From Saccharopolyspora_D taberi (lineage in GTDB: Bacteria; Actinomycetota; Actinomycetes; Mycobacteriales; Pseudonocardiaceae), in NCBI RefSeq assembly GCF_039534165.1, contig NZ_BAAAUX010000001.1, positions 219,912-283,911 on the forward strand: a DNA stretch of 64,000 nt. Direction: 5' to 3'. Shown piece by piece: positions 1 through 10,819 of the stretch. The stretch's first letter is position 1. Each line of letters begins with the position of its first letter. A program made the translations under genes and the position numbers. Under the pieces are notes generated by a model, which saw only the letters and a list, made by a program, of their open reading frames with translations, did not search any database and had not been told where the DNA came from.

Positions 1-330
1 GGCCGCGGTGATCGACGTCCCGCTGACCAGGAACACCGACAGGATCATCCACAGGCCCAGCACCGGGCAGGTCCACGCGATGCCGTGGGTGCGGTGGTAG
101 GCGGCTGCCAGGCACAGCCCGAGTACCGCCGCGGCCACGCCGGTGACGAAGTTGTTCACCGCGAGCGGACCCACCGCGCTGAACCCGAAGATCCACGGTG
201 AGAGAGCGACGAACAGCCCGCCGAGCACGATGAGCCCGTCGGAAGCCTGGGCTGTGGGCGTCTCGGCGGCGCGTTCGTACCGCGCGCGAATCTCGGCGAG
301 ATCCGGATGTCCGGCGATGGGAGTGGACAT
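1..330 (-). CDS. SPW-repeat membrane protein, 3' end outside window
   Basis: Reads from ATG at 330 (preceded by GAGGTG) leftwards to the window edge without a stop. About 110 residues are visible. Residues 1-32 are a charged cytosolic tail, followed by three or more hydrophobic helices. The motif SPWIFGF near residue 42 is the hallmark of the SPW repeat family of small actinobacterial membrane proteins, whose function is unknown. The C-terminus lies off the window. The family call rests on the SPW motif followed by a second helix pair with a matching position and length. Confidence 0.75.
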   Translation of the reverse strand, partial: MSTPIAGHPDLAEIRARYERAAETPTAQASDGLIVLGGLFVALSPWIFGFSAVGPLAVNNFVTGVAAAVLGLCLAAAYHRTHGIAWTCPVLGLWMILSVFLVSGTSITAA

Positions 331-625
331 CGCACACCTCCACAACTGAGGCGACGAGCCCAGTATCAGCCCTTCCGGGCCGTTCGGCACGGGTTCTCCG
401 GAACCTCGGTACGCGAGTCAACCGATGTGATTGCTGTTGCTGGAGCGGCGAATCGCAGCGCCAGCTGCACCTGCCGCCGCCGCAGCACGCCGACCTCGGC
501 GCGGAACCTCGTCGGGCACGCGGCTGCGGGAGCCGGCCGTCACTGCCTGCGCGGCGCTGGATGTCGTGGGTGCGGGGTAGCGTGGACCGGTAGCAACCCA
601 CCCCTCGATTCTGGTTCGGCAGGCT
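331..625. other. divergent intergenic region, no gene seen
   Basis: Separates the minus-strand SPW gene from uvrB. I see no reading frame with a credible ribosome binding site. I also searched for an actinobacterial LexA box (TCGAAC-N4-GTTCGA), which would be expected if uvrB is damage-inducible, and found none. Promoters for both flanking genes must lie here, but no convincing -10/-35 pair stands out. Confidence 0.5.
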
Positions 626-2779
<2,154 letters not shown>

Positions 2780-2835
2780 GTTCAGGGGTCGTCTTCGCGC
2801 GGCTCACCAGAGTCCGCGGGCAGTGAGGAGCCCTC

Positions 2836-3912
2836 GTGCGGATTGTCGTGATCGGTGGTGGCCTGGCGGGTTCCAGTGCCGCGCTTGCGTTGCACAAGGC
2901 CGGATTCGACGTCGGCGTGCACGAGGCGCATCCGCACGCCGGGGACGACATCGGTGCCTTCCTGACGCTGGCCGCCAACGGGGCCCGGGCGCTGCGGCAG
3001 ATCGACGTCGTCGCGGAGGCGGGGTTCGCGCTCACCGGGCTCCGGCTCACCGACAGCACCGGCTCCGAACTCGCGAAGTCCACATTGGACGACGGCTTCC
3101 GCTGCCTGCGCCGGTCGGAGCTGTGCGCGCAACTCCAAGCGGAGCTGCGGCGGCGAAGCATCCCGATCGAGTTCGGCGCGCGGCTCACCGGCGTCGAGCA
3201 GGACGGCACCGGCGTGCTCGCCCGCTTCGCCGACGGCCGGACCGCCGAAGGGGATCTGCTGCTCGGCGCGGACGGACTGCACTCGGCGGTCCGCGGGCTG
3301 ATCGACCCGGTCCCGGAGCGGTACGCGGGCCAGCGGGTCTTCTACGGCTACTCCGACCACGTCCCGCCGCACGAGCCGGGCCGCATCGAGATGATCCGGG
3401 GCTCCGGGACCGCCTTCGGCTACGCGGTCGAACCCGAGGGCCGGACCTACTGGTTCGCCCGGCTCCCGGCGCCACCGCTCGACGGCGAACCCGGCCCCGC
3501 CCTGCGCGAACGCCTGCTCGCAGCGCTGCGGTCCGACGCCACACCGGCCGCCGAGATCGTGGCGTCCACCGAAGACGTCCTCGCCACCGACGCCAGAGAC
3601 GTCGCGACTCCGCCGCCTTGGCGCAGCGGTCGCATCGCGCTCATCGGCGACGCGGCGCACGCGGCGTCACCGGCCACCGGCCAGGGCGCGTCGATGGCCT
3701 TCGAAGACGCGGTCGTGCTGGCCAAAGCGCTCCGCGACCACGGCAGCACAGAGGTCTACGAACGACTGAGACGCCCGAGAGCGGAGAACAACATCGTCCG
3801 CAGCGCCGATCTCACTGCGTCCGACTACGCCGAACGGCCGGAGGTCGTCGAGCGCCTGCGGCGCGACGAGAGCGGAGCCGAGCCGGAACCGCAGTGGCAC
3901 CGCCCTGTGTGA
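2836..3912 (+). CDS. FAD-dependent aromatic-type monooxygenase
   Basis: Class A flavoprotein monooxygenase (p-hydroxybenzoate hydroxylase fold), 358 residues. The N-terminal dinucleotide-binding motif GGGLAG is at residues 7-12, followed by an acidic residue at the end of beta-2. The second FAD motif GDAAHAASPATGQG lies near residue 275. The GTG start follows a GAGGAG 6-10 bases upstream. It sits alone between uvrB and the two-component pair, 56 bases after uvrB, so the substrate cannot be inferred. Family members act on phenols, urate-like heterocycles or antibiotic scaffolds. Confidence 0.85.
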   Translation: MRIVVIGGGLAGSSAALALHKAGFDVGVHEAHPHAGDDIGAFLTLAANGARALRQIDVVAEAGFALTGLRLTDSTGSELAKSTLDDGFRCLRRSELCAQLQAELRRRSIPIEFGARLTGVEQDGTGVLARFADGRTAEGDLLLGADGLHSAVRGLIDPVPERYAGQRVFYGYSDHVPPHEPGRIEMIRGSGTAFGYAVEPEGRTYWFARLPAPPLDGEPGPALRERLLAALRSDATPAAEIVASTEDVLATDARDVATPPPWRSGRIALIGDAAHAASPATGQGASMAFEDAVVLAKALRDHGSTEVYERLRRPRAENNIVRSADLTASDYAERPEVVERLRRDESGAEPEPQWHRPV

Positions 3913-3991
3913 CCCGTACGCAGCTCGACGTACGTCCCATACGTCGCGGCAACGATGCCCCCGCACGGCGATCGCGCCTATCGTCATCGCC

Positions 3992-5140
3992 ATGAGCATC
4001 GCCAGGAGAGTCGAACCACGTGCGGTGGTCGCTGACGTGCTGCTCGCGGCAGTGCTGGGCGTGGTGATCCTGGGGATGTCCCAGTTCGCGGCGCGGTGGC
4101 AGGTGCCGCCGCGCAGCCCGCTCGACGCGCTCGCCCACGCGCTCGTCGTGGTCGCGGTCGTCTCGCTGGCGGTGCGGCGGGTCTGGCCGATCGCGGCACT
4201 GGCCGGAGCCGCCGGAGCCACGGCCGCCTACGTCGCGTTCGACTACCCGTACGGGCCCGTGTTCCTGACACTGGTGATCGCGGCGTACTCGGTCGCGGTG
4301 CGGCTGAGCATGTGGTGGTCCGCCCTGGCGTGCGGTGGCGCCATGCTGCTCGAACTGCTCGGGCACCTGCCGCGACTGCTCGGCGGTGACTTCTGGCGGG
4401 AGTTCCAGACCGCGCCCTACGGCGCGACCGCGCTGGTCGTGGTGCCGTGGGCGGTCGGCACGATCGTGCGGCTCTACCGCGAGTCCGGGCAGCGCAGCCG
4501 CGAGGAGAAGGAACGGCGGCGGGCCTACGAGGAACGCATCCGGGTGGTGCAGGAGGTCCACGACGTGGTGGGGCACGGGCTGTCGGCGATCAACTTCCAG
4601 GCCGCGGTCGCCCTGCACGTGCTCGAACAGCAGCCCGGACAGGCCCGGCCCGCGCTGGAAGCCATCCGGCAGACCAGCAAGGACGCGCTCGACGAGCTGC
4701 GCGGCACGCTCGCGGTGTTCCGCAGTCCCGACGGCGACCGCGGCCCCACCCCGGGGCTCGCGCGGCTGGCCGCGCTGGTCGAGCGCATGAACCACGCCGG
4801 CCTGCCGGTGACGACGACGGTCACCGGCGAGAGCGGCGACCTGCCCGCGGCGGTGGACCTGGCGGCTTACCGGATCGTGCAGGAGTCCCTGACCAACGTG
4901 CTGCGCCACGCCGGACCGGCCACCGCGACGGTGGAGATCGAGCACGGGCCGGGTGCGGTGGACGTGCGGATCACCGACGACGGCCGGGCGCGTCCCACCG
5001 ACGATCTCCGGCAGGGCGGGCAGGGAATCGTGGGGATGCGGGAGCGCGCGGCGGCCGTGGGTGGTGTGCTGGAAGCCGGACCCCGCCCGGAAGGCGGGTT
5101 CGAGGTCCGCGCTCACCTGCCCTTCGGAGGACACCGATGA
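3992..5140 (+). CDS. NarL/DesK-type sensor histidine kinase
   Basis: Membrane sensor kinase of 382 residues. Four to five hydrophobic helices fill residues about 13-165 with no sizeable extracellular domain. The HisKA_3 dimerisation box EVHDVVGHGLSAI follows, with the phosphoacceptor His at residue 190. The HATPase domain shows the N box at about 300 (VQESLTNVLRHA) and G box (GQGIVGMRERAAAVGG) at about 345. Its stop overlaps the start of the response regulator (ATGA), so the two are co-translated. With no sensor domain outside the membrane, the signal is probably within or at the membrane, as in DesK/LiaS-type kinases; this is inference. Confidence 0.92.
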   Translation: MSIARRVEPRAVVADVLLAAVLGVVILGMSQFAARWQVPPRSPLDALAHALVVVAVVSLAVRRVWPIAALAGAAGATAAYVAFDYPYGPVFLTLVIAAYSVAVRLSMWWSALACGGAMLLELLGHLPRLLGGDFWREFQTAPYGATALVVVPWAVGTIVRLYRESGQRSREEKERRRAYEERIRVVQEVHDVVGHGLSAINFQAAVALHVLEQQPGQARPALEAIRQTSKDALDELRGTLAVFRSPDGDRGPTPGLARLAALVERMNHAGLPVTTTVTGESGDLPAAVDLAAYRIVQESLTNVLRHAGPATATVEIEHGPGAVDVRITDDGRARPTDDLRQGGQGIVGMRERAAAVGGVLEAGPRPEGGFEVRAHLPFGGHR

Positions 5141-5793
5141 TCCGGGTCGCGGTCGCCGACGACCAGACGCTCATCCGGCTCGGCCTGCGCGTCCTGCTCG
5201 ACGCCGAGCCGGACCTGGAACTGGTGGCCGAGGCCGTCGACGGTGCCGAGGCGATCGCCGCGGTCCGCGAGCACCGGCCGGACGTGGTGCTGATGGACAT
5301 CCGGATGCCGGGTACCGACGGGATCGAGGCGCTGCGCGCCATCACCGCCGACCCCGCGCTGGAGCGGACCAGGGTCGTCATGCTCACCACGTTCGAGCTG
5401 GACGAGTACGTCTTCGAGTCCTTGCGCGCGGGTGCGAGCGGATTCCTGATCAAGGACACCGATCCGGCCGAGCTGCTGCGGGCGATCCGGGTGGTGGCGG
5501 CGGGGGAGTCGCTGCTGTCGCCGACCATCACCCGGCGGCTGATCACCGAGTTCACCGCCAAACCGGCGGGCGGCAACCGCCCGCACCCGCAGCTGGGCAC
5601 GCTGACCGGCCGGGAGCGGGAGATCGTTGCCCTGGTCGCTGAAGGGCTGTCCAACGAGGAGATCGCCGAACGGCTGGTGGTCAGCCCCGCGACCGCGCGC
5701 ACCCACGTCAGCCGCGCGATGATCAAGCTGCACGCCCGGGACCGGGCGCAGCTCGTGGTCATCGCCTACCAGTCCGGCCTCGCGCGCGGCTGA
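5137..5793 (+). CDS. NarL/FixJ-family response regulator
   Basis: 218 residues. The receiver domain covers residues 1-120 with acidic pocket D8-D9, phosphoacceptor D54 (VLMDIRMP), T88 region and K110. The LuxR-type helix-turn-helix at about 150-212 carries GREREIVALVAEGLSNEEIA and the recognition helix TARTHVSRAMIKL. Translationally coupled to the kinase gene (4-base ATGA overlap). Targets are not evident. The small membrane SHOCT gene 108 bases downstream is a plausible member of the regulon by position only. Confidence 0.95.
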   Translation: MIRVAVADDQTLIRLGLRVLLDAEPDLELVAEAVDGAEAIAAVREHRPDVVLMDIRMPGTDGIEALRAITADPALERTRVVMLTTFELDEYVFESLRAGASGFLIKDTDPAELLRAIRVVAAGESLLSPTITRRLITEFTAKPAGGNRPHPQLGTLTGREREIVALVAEGLSNEEIAERLVVSPATARTHVSRAMIKLHARDRAQLVVIAYQSGLARG

Positions 5794-5901
5794 CCGTACG
5801 CCCGGCGCGGTAGGACGAAAGCCGCTCCACGGCCGACGACGGAGAAACCGCCGCGGCGCAAGCTGAATCCGCAAGCTCAAACGGATTCGGAGGAGACCGC
5901 G

Positions 5902-6159
5902 ATGACTACCGTGCTTCTGACCCAGGCCCTCGCCTACCCGGGCCCGTGGGGCCCGCACGCGGGCGGCGGCCCGTTCTGGCTGATCCCGCTGGGATTCCTG
6001 CTGGTGCTGTTCGGACTGCTCGCGACCGGGGTGTGGCTGGTCGCGCGCAACACCCGGCAGCGGTCCAGTTCGGAGCGGGCGAAGGACGTGCTCGCCGAGC
6101 GGTACGCGCGGGGCGAGATCAGCACCGAGGACTACCGCGAGCGGTACGACCAGCTGTGA
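5902..6159 (+). CDS. small membrane protein with SHOCT domain
   Basis: 85 residues. A Gly/Pro-rich start is followed by one transmembrane helix at about residues 27-48 (FWLIPLGFLLVLFGLLATGV), then a cytosolic tail ending in the SHOCT signature (AKDVLAERYARGEISTEDYRERYDQL). SHOCT is a short oligomerisation motif found at the C-terminus of many small membrane proteins, often next to two-component or secretion genes. ATG at 5902 is preceded by GGAGGAGA. Followed at once by a strong hairpin terminator. Confidence 0.85.
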   Translation: MTTVLLTQALAYPGPWGPHAGGGPFWLIPLGFLLVLFGLLATGVWLVARNTRQRSSSERAKDVLAERYARGEISTEDYRERYDQL

Positions 6160-6161
6160 TC

Positions 6162-6193
6162 GCCGCGGCACCGGCGGACGTCGGTGCCGCGGC
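6162..6193 (+). terminator. hairpin terminator after the SHOCT gene
   Basis: Perfect 12-bp arms GCCGCGGCACCG and CGGTGCCGCGGC around an 8-base loop, beginning 2 bases after the SHOCT stop codon. No U tract follows, as is usual for actinobacterial intrinsic terminators. Confidence 0.6.
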
Positions 6194-6220
6194 CTAGCCT
6201 GTGCGGGGAGGTGGTCGCCG

Positions 6221-6664
6221 ATGGGGATCGAGTTCCAGGTGACTTTCGACGCGCACGACCCGGCCAGGCAGGCGGAGTTCTGGGCGGCGGCGCTGGACTA
6301 CCAGGTGCAGCCGCCGCCCGAGGGCTTCGAGTCCTGGGACGCCTTCGCCGAGAAGATCGGCATTCCCGGGGATCGGCGGGACCGCCTGTCGGCGGTGGTC
6401 GACCCCGAGAACAGGGGGCCGCGGGTGCTGTTCCAGAAGGTCCCCGAGGACAAGACGGTGAAGAACCGGGTGCACCTCGACGTCAACGTCAGCCGGCGCG
6501 GACTGGTGCCCTCGGATGATGCCGCCGAGCGCAGGCGCCGCATTGCCGAGCACGTGCAGTACCTCCAGGCGCTCGGCGCCGTCGTGCAGCGGGAGGTCGA
6601 CGAACCGAGCGGTTACTGCATCGTTTTGAAGGACCCGGAGGGGAACGAGTTCTGCGTGCAGTGA
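6221..6664 (+). CDS. VOC-family (glyoxalase/bleomycin resistance) protein
   Basis: 147 residues, two beta-alpha-beta-beta-beta halves. The N-terminal half begins with a beta strand and the phrase HDPARQAEFWAAALDY. The C-terminal end DPEGNEFCVQ is the standard end of VOC proteins, with the terminal Glu in the metal-ligand position. A GGAGG 11 bases before ATG supports the start. Function is not predictable; the subfamily resembles small actinobacterial resistance-like VOC proteins that stand alone. Confidence 0.8.
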   Translation: MGIEFQVTFDAHDPARQAEFWAAALDYQVQPPPEGFESWDAFAEKIGIPGDRRDRLSAVVDPENRGPRVLFQKVPEDKTVKNRVHLDVNVSRRGLVPSDDAAERRRRIAEHVQYLQALGAVVQREVDEPSGYCIVLKDPEGNEFCVQ

Positions 6665-6717
6665 CGGGTGTGTGAAGGCGTTCAGGCGGATGGGGTGGAG
6701 GAGTTGGTGGCGGTCCG

Positions 6718-6924
6718 GTGGTCCGGACGGTGCGGGCTGGCGACCGGGCGGCGGGCCGACCTCCTCACCCGCGATCTGGAGAGATCTTTCCCGGCGCCTG
6801 GGCGGAATTCCGGACCGGAGTGCCCGAAGCCGACCGCGACGGGGACCTGGCCGACGCCTACGCCGGACACCACGCGGACGGCGCCCTGGGCGAGGCGATC
6901 ACCGCCGCCACCGACCTCGGCTGA
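6718..6924 (+). pseudogene. prolyl aminopeptidase remnant
   Basis: A short frame whose central part (about 6772-6890, GEIFPGAWAEFRTGVPEADR then GDLADAY) matches the cap-domain signature of proline iminopeptidases, in which FP-x-AW-x-x-F, a PxxxR and GDLxxAY are conserved. Nothing before it resembles the alpha/beta hydrolase N-terminus (no GGPG or nucleophile elbow) and nothing after it supplies the catalytic Asp/His. I read this as about 40 codons left from a decayed pip gene. Confidence 0.5.
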
Positions 6925-7180
6925 CGGGTTCAGGGCAGCCGGGCGGCGATCCGCTCGCCGCCTCGGAGTGGAACTCGCCGCGCATCAGGTCGTCGAAGAT
7001 GACGGCGTGCACGCCGTACTGGTTCACGTAGGCCAGGCGAACGGGAGCCACACCGTTCAGGAATGCCGGAACGTCGAACCCGTGACGCGGAGTGCGAACC
7101 GATGAATTCGCCGTAGGAATCGGGAAGTACGGTCCCTCCGGGGCCGAACCGCACCTCAAGCGGTCCGGCCCCGCTGAAGA
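6925..7180. other. gene-poor stretch, possible decayed coding sequence
   Basis: Lies between the pip remnant and the end of the acyl-CoA dehydrogenase operon. A minus-strand frame (7159-6899) contains protein-like phrases (VRLAYVNQYGVHAVIFDDLM) and an adjacent frame has FGPGGTVLPDSYGEFIG, as if one coding sequence had been split by a frameshift. I do not recognise the family, and the start has no good ribosome binding site. Treated as debris. Confidence 0.3.
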
Positions 7181-8362
7181 TCACGCGAAAGCGCTCAGGC
7201 CGGTGATCGACTTGCCGACGATGAGCGTGTTCATCTCGCGCGAGCCCTCGAAGGAGTACACCGCCTCGGCGTCGGAGAAGAACTTCGCGATCCCGTAGTC
7301 GAGCACGATCCCGTTGCCGCCGAACAGTTCCCGCGCCCAGGCGACGACCTCGCGCATCCGTGTCGTGGTGAACGCCTTGGCCAGCGCCGCCTGGTCGGCT
7401 CCGGCCTCGCCCTGCTCGGTCAGCTGCGCCAGCCGCACCACGACACCGAACATCGCGGTGACGTTGCCGAGCATCTTCACCAGCAGGTCCTGGATCATCT
7501 GGAAACCGCCGATGGGCTTGCCGAACTGCACCCGGTTCACCGCGTACTCGCGGGCCAGCTCGTAGGCGCGCACCGCCACCCCAAGCGCCTGCCACGCCAC
7601 CCCGCCGCGGGTCTTGGCCAGCACTCGCGCGGTGTCGCGGAAGGTGTTGATGTTCTGCAGCCGGTTGGCCTCCGGGACCCGCACGCCGTCCAGCACGATG
7701 TCGGCGTTCTGCACGGTGCGCAGCGCGATCTTGCCCTCGATCTTGGTCGCGGTGAAGCCGGGCGTGCCCTTCTCCACCACGAAACCCTTGACGTTGCCGT
7801 CGGCTTCGTCGCGCGCCCACACCACGACCAGGTCGGCGAAGGTGCCGTTGCCGATCCAGCGCTTGGCACCGTTGAGAACCCACTCGCCGCCCTCGCGGCG
7901 CGCGGTGGTGCGCATGCCGCCCGCGACGTCCGAGCCGCCTTCCGGCTCGGTGAGGGCGAACGCGCCGATCTTGTTCATCGCGACCATGTCGGGCATCCAG
8001 CGGTCGCGCTGCTCCTGGTCGCCGCCGCCGTGGATGCTGCCCATCGCGAGTCCGCTGTGGACACCCGAGAACACCGCCAGCGACGGGTCGACCCGGTTGA
8101 GCTCCATGCTGAGGAACCCGCTGAACAGCGCGCTGCGCTGCCTGCCGTCGCCGTACTCGGGGTACTGCACGCCGGACAGGCCGAGCTTGGCGAACCGCTC
8201 GACCGCCTCGGCCGGGAACTCTGCCCTGGCCCACGCGTCGTCGGCCAGCGGCCTGATCTCGCGCTCCAGGTACTCGCGGATCTCGGCGAGCTCGGCCCGC
8301 TCGGACTCCGGCAGCAACTGGCCGAAACCGAAGAAGTCGGGGTTGGTGTTGGTTCGTGGCAT
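7181..8362 (-). CDS. acyl-CoA dehydrogenase, glutaryl-CoA dehydrogenase-like
   Basis: 393 residues. Flavin-dependent alpha,beta-dehydrogenation of an acyl-CoA. FAD/substrate motifs FALTEPEGGSDV (about 143) and WIGNGTFAD (about 173) and the C-terminal FEGSREMNTLIVGKSITG, with the Glu of FEG at the catalytic-base position, resemble the glutaryl-CoA/ACAD8 branch rather than short-chain enzymes. I start at ATG 8362, where AGAGGTG is 9 bases upstream; the earlier GTG at 8374 lies inside that site. Last gene of a five-gene operon. Whether it decarboxylates cannot be told from sequence here. Confidence 0.9.
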   Translation of the reverse strand: MPRTNTNPDFFGFGQLLPESERAELAEIREYLEREIRPLADDAWARAEFPAEAVERFAKLGLSGVQYPEYGDGRQRSALFSGFLSMELNRVDPSLAVFSGVHSGLAMGSIHGGGDQEQRDRWMPDMVAMNKIGAFALTEPEGGSDVAGGMRTTARREGGEWVLNGAKRWIGNGTFADLVVVWARDEADGNVKGFVVEKGTPGFTATKIEGKIALRTVQNADIVLDGVRVPEANRLQNINTFRDTARVLAKTRGGVAWQALGVAVRAYELAREYAVNRVQFGKPIGGFQMIQDLLVKMLGNVTAMFGVVVRLAQLTEQGEAGADQAALAKAFTTTRMREVVAWARELFGGNGIVLDYGIAKFFSDAEAVYSFEGSREMNTLIVGKSITGLSAFA

Positions 8363-8370
8363 AGCGGCAA

Positions 8371-9306
8371 TCACCTCTGGTCGTGGGAAATCCGGTTGAT
8401 GGCGACCTGCTTGCGGTCGCGGGCCCGGGAGCGTGCGTTGTGGGCGTCGGGACCGGCGCCGTAGGCGGCCTCGGTCTGCTCGACCACGGTCGCGATGGCC
8501 TCCGGGGTGAGCCGCGGGCGGCCGAGTTCGTCCCAGCGCTTCGCCATCCCCCGGCCGAGGTGCTCCATCATGTGGCGGATCCCGCCGGGACCACCGCCGA
8601 GGTGGAAGCTCTCGAACGGCCCGATCGCGGCGTACCGGCCGCCCAGCGAGGTCTTCATGACCGCGTCCAGCTCCTCGGCGCTGACCACGCCTTCGAGCAC
8701 CAGGTGGATCGACTCCCGCAGCACGGCGCTCTGCAGGCGGTTCGCGACGAAGCCGGGAATCTCCTTGCGCAGCCGCACCGGCGTCTTGCCCAGCGCCGCG
8801 TAGAACTCCATCGCCGCTTCGGTCACCTGCTCCGAGGTGCGCTCGCCGGGAACGATCTCGACCAGCGGCACGACCTGCGGCGGGTTGAACGGGTGCGCGA
8901 TGAGCAGCCGCTCCGCGACATCATCGGGCAGCGGCCCGGCGATCGCGCTGGCGACGATGCCCGAGCTGGACGAGGCCAGCACTGCCCGAGCGGGCGCGTG
9001 CCGGGCGATCTCGGCGAACAGCTGTTGCTTGAACTCCAGCCGTTCCGGACCGTTCTCCTGCACGAGGTCCACATCGGACACTGCTTCGGCGAGATCGGGA
9101 GTGACCTGGATGCGGCTGAGCAGATCGTCGGCGTCGGCCTGCATGCTCTCCGCGAGCAGCGGCATCGCGTCGCGCACCGCCTGCTCAAGGTCGTCGCGGG
9201 GATCGGTGACCCGAACCTTCAACCCCTGTGCGGAAAACAGCGCAGCCCACGACAAGCCGATGGTCCCGGCGCCGACCACGGCAACGTTGCTCCACTGAGG
9301 ACTCAT
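8371..9306 (-). CDS. 3-hydroxyacyl-CoA dehydrogenase family protein
   Basis: 311 residues, NAD-dependent oxidation of a 3-hydroxy group. The Rossmann motif GAGTIGLSWA is at about 13-22. The catalytic His lies in AHPFNPP (about 141), with the following N-P-P loop, and the C-terminal helical domain follows (VANRLQSAVLRES at about 190). Length and motifs also fit L-carnitine dehydrogenase and lambda-crystallin-type dehydrogenases, which act on free acids. ATG at 9306 overlaps the stop of the upstream decarboxylase gene (ATGA). Substrate uncertain. Confidence 0.88.
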   Translation of the reverse strand: MSPQWSNVAVVGAGTIGLSWAALFSAQGLKVRVTDPRDDLEQAVRDAMPLLAESMQADADDLLSRIQVTPDLAEAVSDVDLVQENGPERLEFKQQLFAEIARHAPARAVLASSSSGIVASAIAGPLPDDVAERLLIAHPFNPPQVVPLVEIVPGERTSEQVTEAAMEFYAALGKTPVRLRKEIPGFVANRLQSAVLRESIHLVLEGVVSAEELDAVMKTSLGGRYAAIGPFESFHLGGGPGGIRHMMEHLGRGMAKRWDELGRPRLTPEAIATVVEQTEAAYGAGPDAHNARSRARDRKQVAINRISHDQR

Positions 9307-10043
9307 GACTCCTCCAAGTAGTCGTGGACCGGAACCGCGCCGCCCAGGGTGAGGTCGGTGAGGATGTGGCTGGCGGAGACCACCTCGCGCACCGGCAGGT
9401 CGGCCAGCGGCGCAAGCACGTGCTCGAACAGCTGCAACCGCGCGGGGCCGGTGTGGGCCTCCTTCACGGTGATGTCGGTGATCTGGCTGCGGACCAGCTC
9501 GCACACCCTGGGCGCGCCCCGGTAGCCGGGCACGATCTTGAGCATGAACGTCGGCACCGTGATCTCGGCCCTGGCCTCTTCGAGGTCCATCGGGTGGTGC
9601 TTGTAGCCCATGGTCGCGGTGGCGACCCGCAGCGTGCCGTAGTCGAGCGTGCCGACCAGCGCGCCGTTGTCGGTGCGGAGCGAGGGTTTGCCCAGCACCT
9701 TCGGGAAAGCGCTGAGCTCCCGCCCGGCCGCGGTCGCGGGGAAGCTGTCCAGGTACATCGCGTGCAGGTACTCGCCCCGCTCGGAACCGAACCGGACCGG
9801 GATCGCCTGCCCCGCCTCGACGTACGGGCCGTACGCGGTGACCTCGTTCATCTTCATGATCTCGAACCGCACCAGCGGTTCGTCGATCTCCAGCGGCTCG
9901 GGCACGACCGCCCGCAGCACCTCGGGATCGGTGCGGTAGACGATGTTGAGGTACTCCCGGTCGGTGAACCTGGCCACCACCGGCGGATACGCGGGACTGG
10001 TCAGCGGGGTGTTCACACTGCGCAGGATCTGCTCCCGTTCCAT
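9303..10043 (-). CDS. acetoacetate decarboxylase-family protein
   Basis: 246 residues, matching the ADC fold. Conserved phrases MKMNEVTAYGPYVEAGQAIP (about 60) and AFPKVLGKP (about 115-123) are present. The latter contains the Lys that forms the Schiff base in true acetoacetate decarboxylases, and GYKHHPMD follows near 145. Start chosen at ATG 10043, which overlaps the preceding stop as TGATG. Could decarboxylate a beta-keto acid produced by the neighbouring dehydrogenase; ADC-like proteins with other activities (aldolase-dehydratase) are also known. Confidence 0.85.
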   Translation of the reverse strand: MEREQILRSVNTPLTSPAYPPVVARFTDREYLNIVYRTDPEVLRAVVPEPLEIDEPLVRFEIMKMNEVTAYGPYVEAGQAIPVRFGSERGEYLHAMYLDSFPATAAGRELSAFPKVLGKPSLRTDNGALVGTLDYGTLRVATATMGYKHHPMDLEEARAEITVPTFMLKIVPGYRGAPRVCELVRSQITDITVKEAHTGPARLQLFEHVLAPLADLPVREVVSASHILTDLTLGGAVPVHDYLEES

Positions 10044-10819
10044 CAGCGACCCGCCCATTCCGGAGCGCGCTTCTCGCTGAAGGCGCGCACGCCCTCGGCG
10101 AAGTCCTCGGACCGCAGCAGCGCCTCGATCTCCTTGTACTGCTTGGTGAATCCCTCGCGCTCGGACATCCCCGCGGTGTCCCGCACGATGTTCTTCACCG
10201 CCGCCAGCGCCAGCGGCGCGTTCTCGGCGATCTCGTCGGCCAGCGTCAGCGCGGCCTCCCGCGCGCCGCCCTCGGCGACCAGCTGGTTGACCACGCCCAG
10301 CGCGCAGGCGCGCTCGCCGGTGATGGTGCGGCCGGTCAGCAGCAGCTCCATCGCCAGGTGGTGCGGGATCCGCTTCGGCAGCCGCAGCGCGCCACCGCCG
10401 CCGGCGATCAGCCCGCGCTTGACCTCCGGCAGGCCGAACCGGGCGGTGTCGGAGGCGATCACCAGGTCGCAGGCCAGAGCCAGCTCGAAACCGCCGCCGA
10501 GCGCGAAGCCCTCGACCGCCGCGATCAGCGGCTTGGTGGTGGCGGCCTCGGCCAGGCCTGCGAAGCCCTTGTCGGCGACGTTGACGACCTCGCCGCCCGC
10601 GGCGGCCTTGAGGTCCATGCCCGCGCTGAAGGTGCCGTCCGCGCCGGTGATCACGCCGGCCCGCAGCGCGGGATCGGCCTCCAGCTCGTCGATCGCGGCG
10701 GCGATGCCCTCGGCGACCTCGGCGTTGACGGCGTTGCGGGCCTTGGGGCGGTTGATCGTGATCACGAGGGTGCGCCCGGCCGTCTCGGTGCGCACCGCCG
10801 TGTCGGGAAGTGCTGTCAT
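10043..10819 (-). CDS. enoyl-CoA hydratase/isomerase (crotonase) family
   Basis: 258 residues. The crotonase oxyanion hole is formed by the peptide NH groups in FSAGMDLKA (about 66) and GFALGGGFELALACD (about 107-121). The second acidic position in PEVKRGLIAGGGGALRLP lacks the usual catalytic Glu pair of classical hydratases, so isomerase, hydrolase or other crotonase chemistry is possible. ATG at 10819 overlaps the stop of the CoA-transferase gene (ATGA). Confidence 0.9.
   Translation of the reverse strand: MTALPDTAVRTETAGRTLVITINRPKARNAVNAEVAEGIAAAIDELEADPALRAGVITGADGTFSAGMDLKAAAGGEVVNVADKGFAGLAEAATTKPLIAAVEGFALGGGFELALACDLVIASDTARFGLPEVKRGLIAGGGGALRLPKRIPHHLAMELLLTGRTITGERACALGVVNQLVAEGGAREAALTLADEIAENAPLALAAVKNIVRDTAGMSEREGFTKQYKEIEALLRSEDFAEGVRAFSEKRAPEWAGR

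Noticed and set aside
331..625. LexA/SOS box before uvrB
   Set aside because: No TCGAAC-N4-GTTCGA or close variant found.
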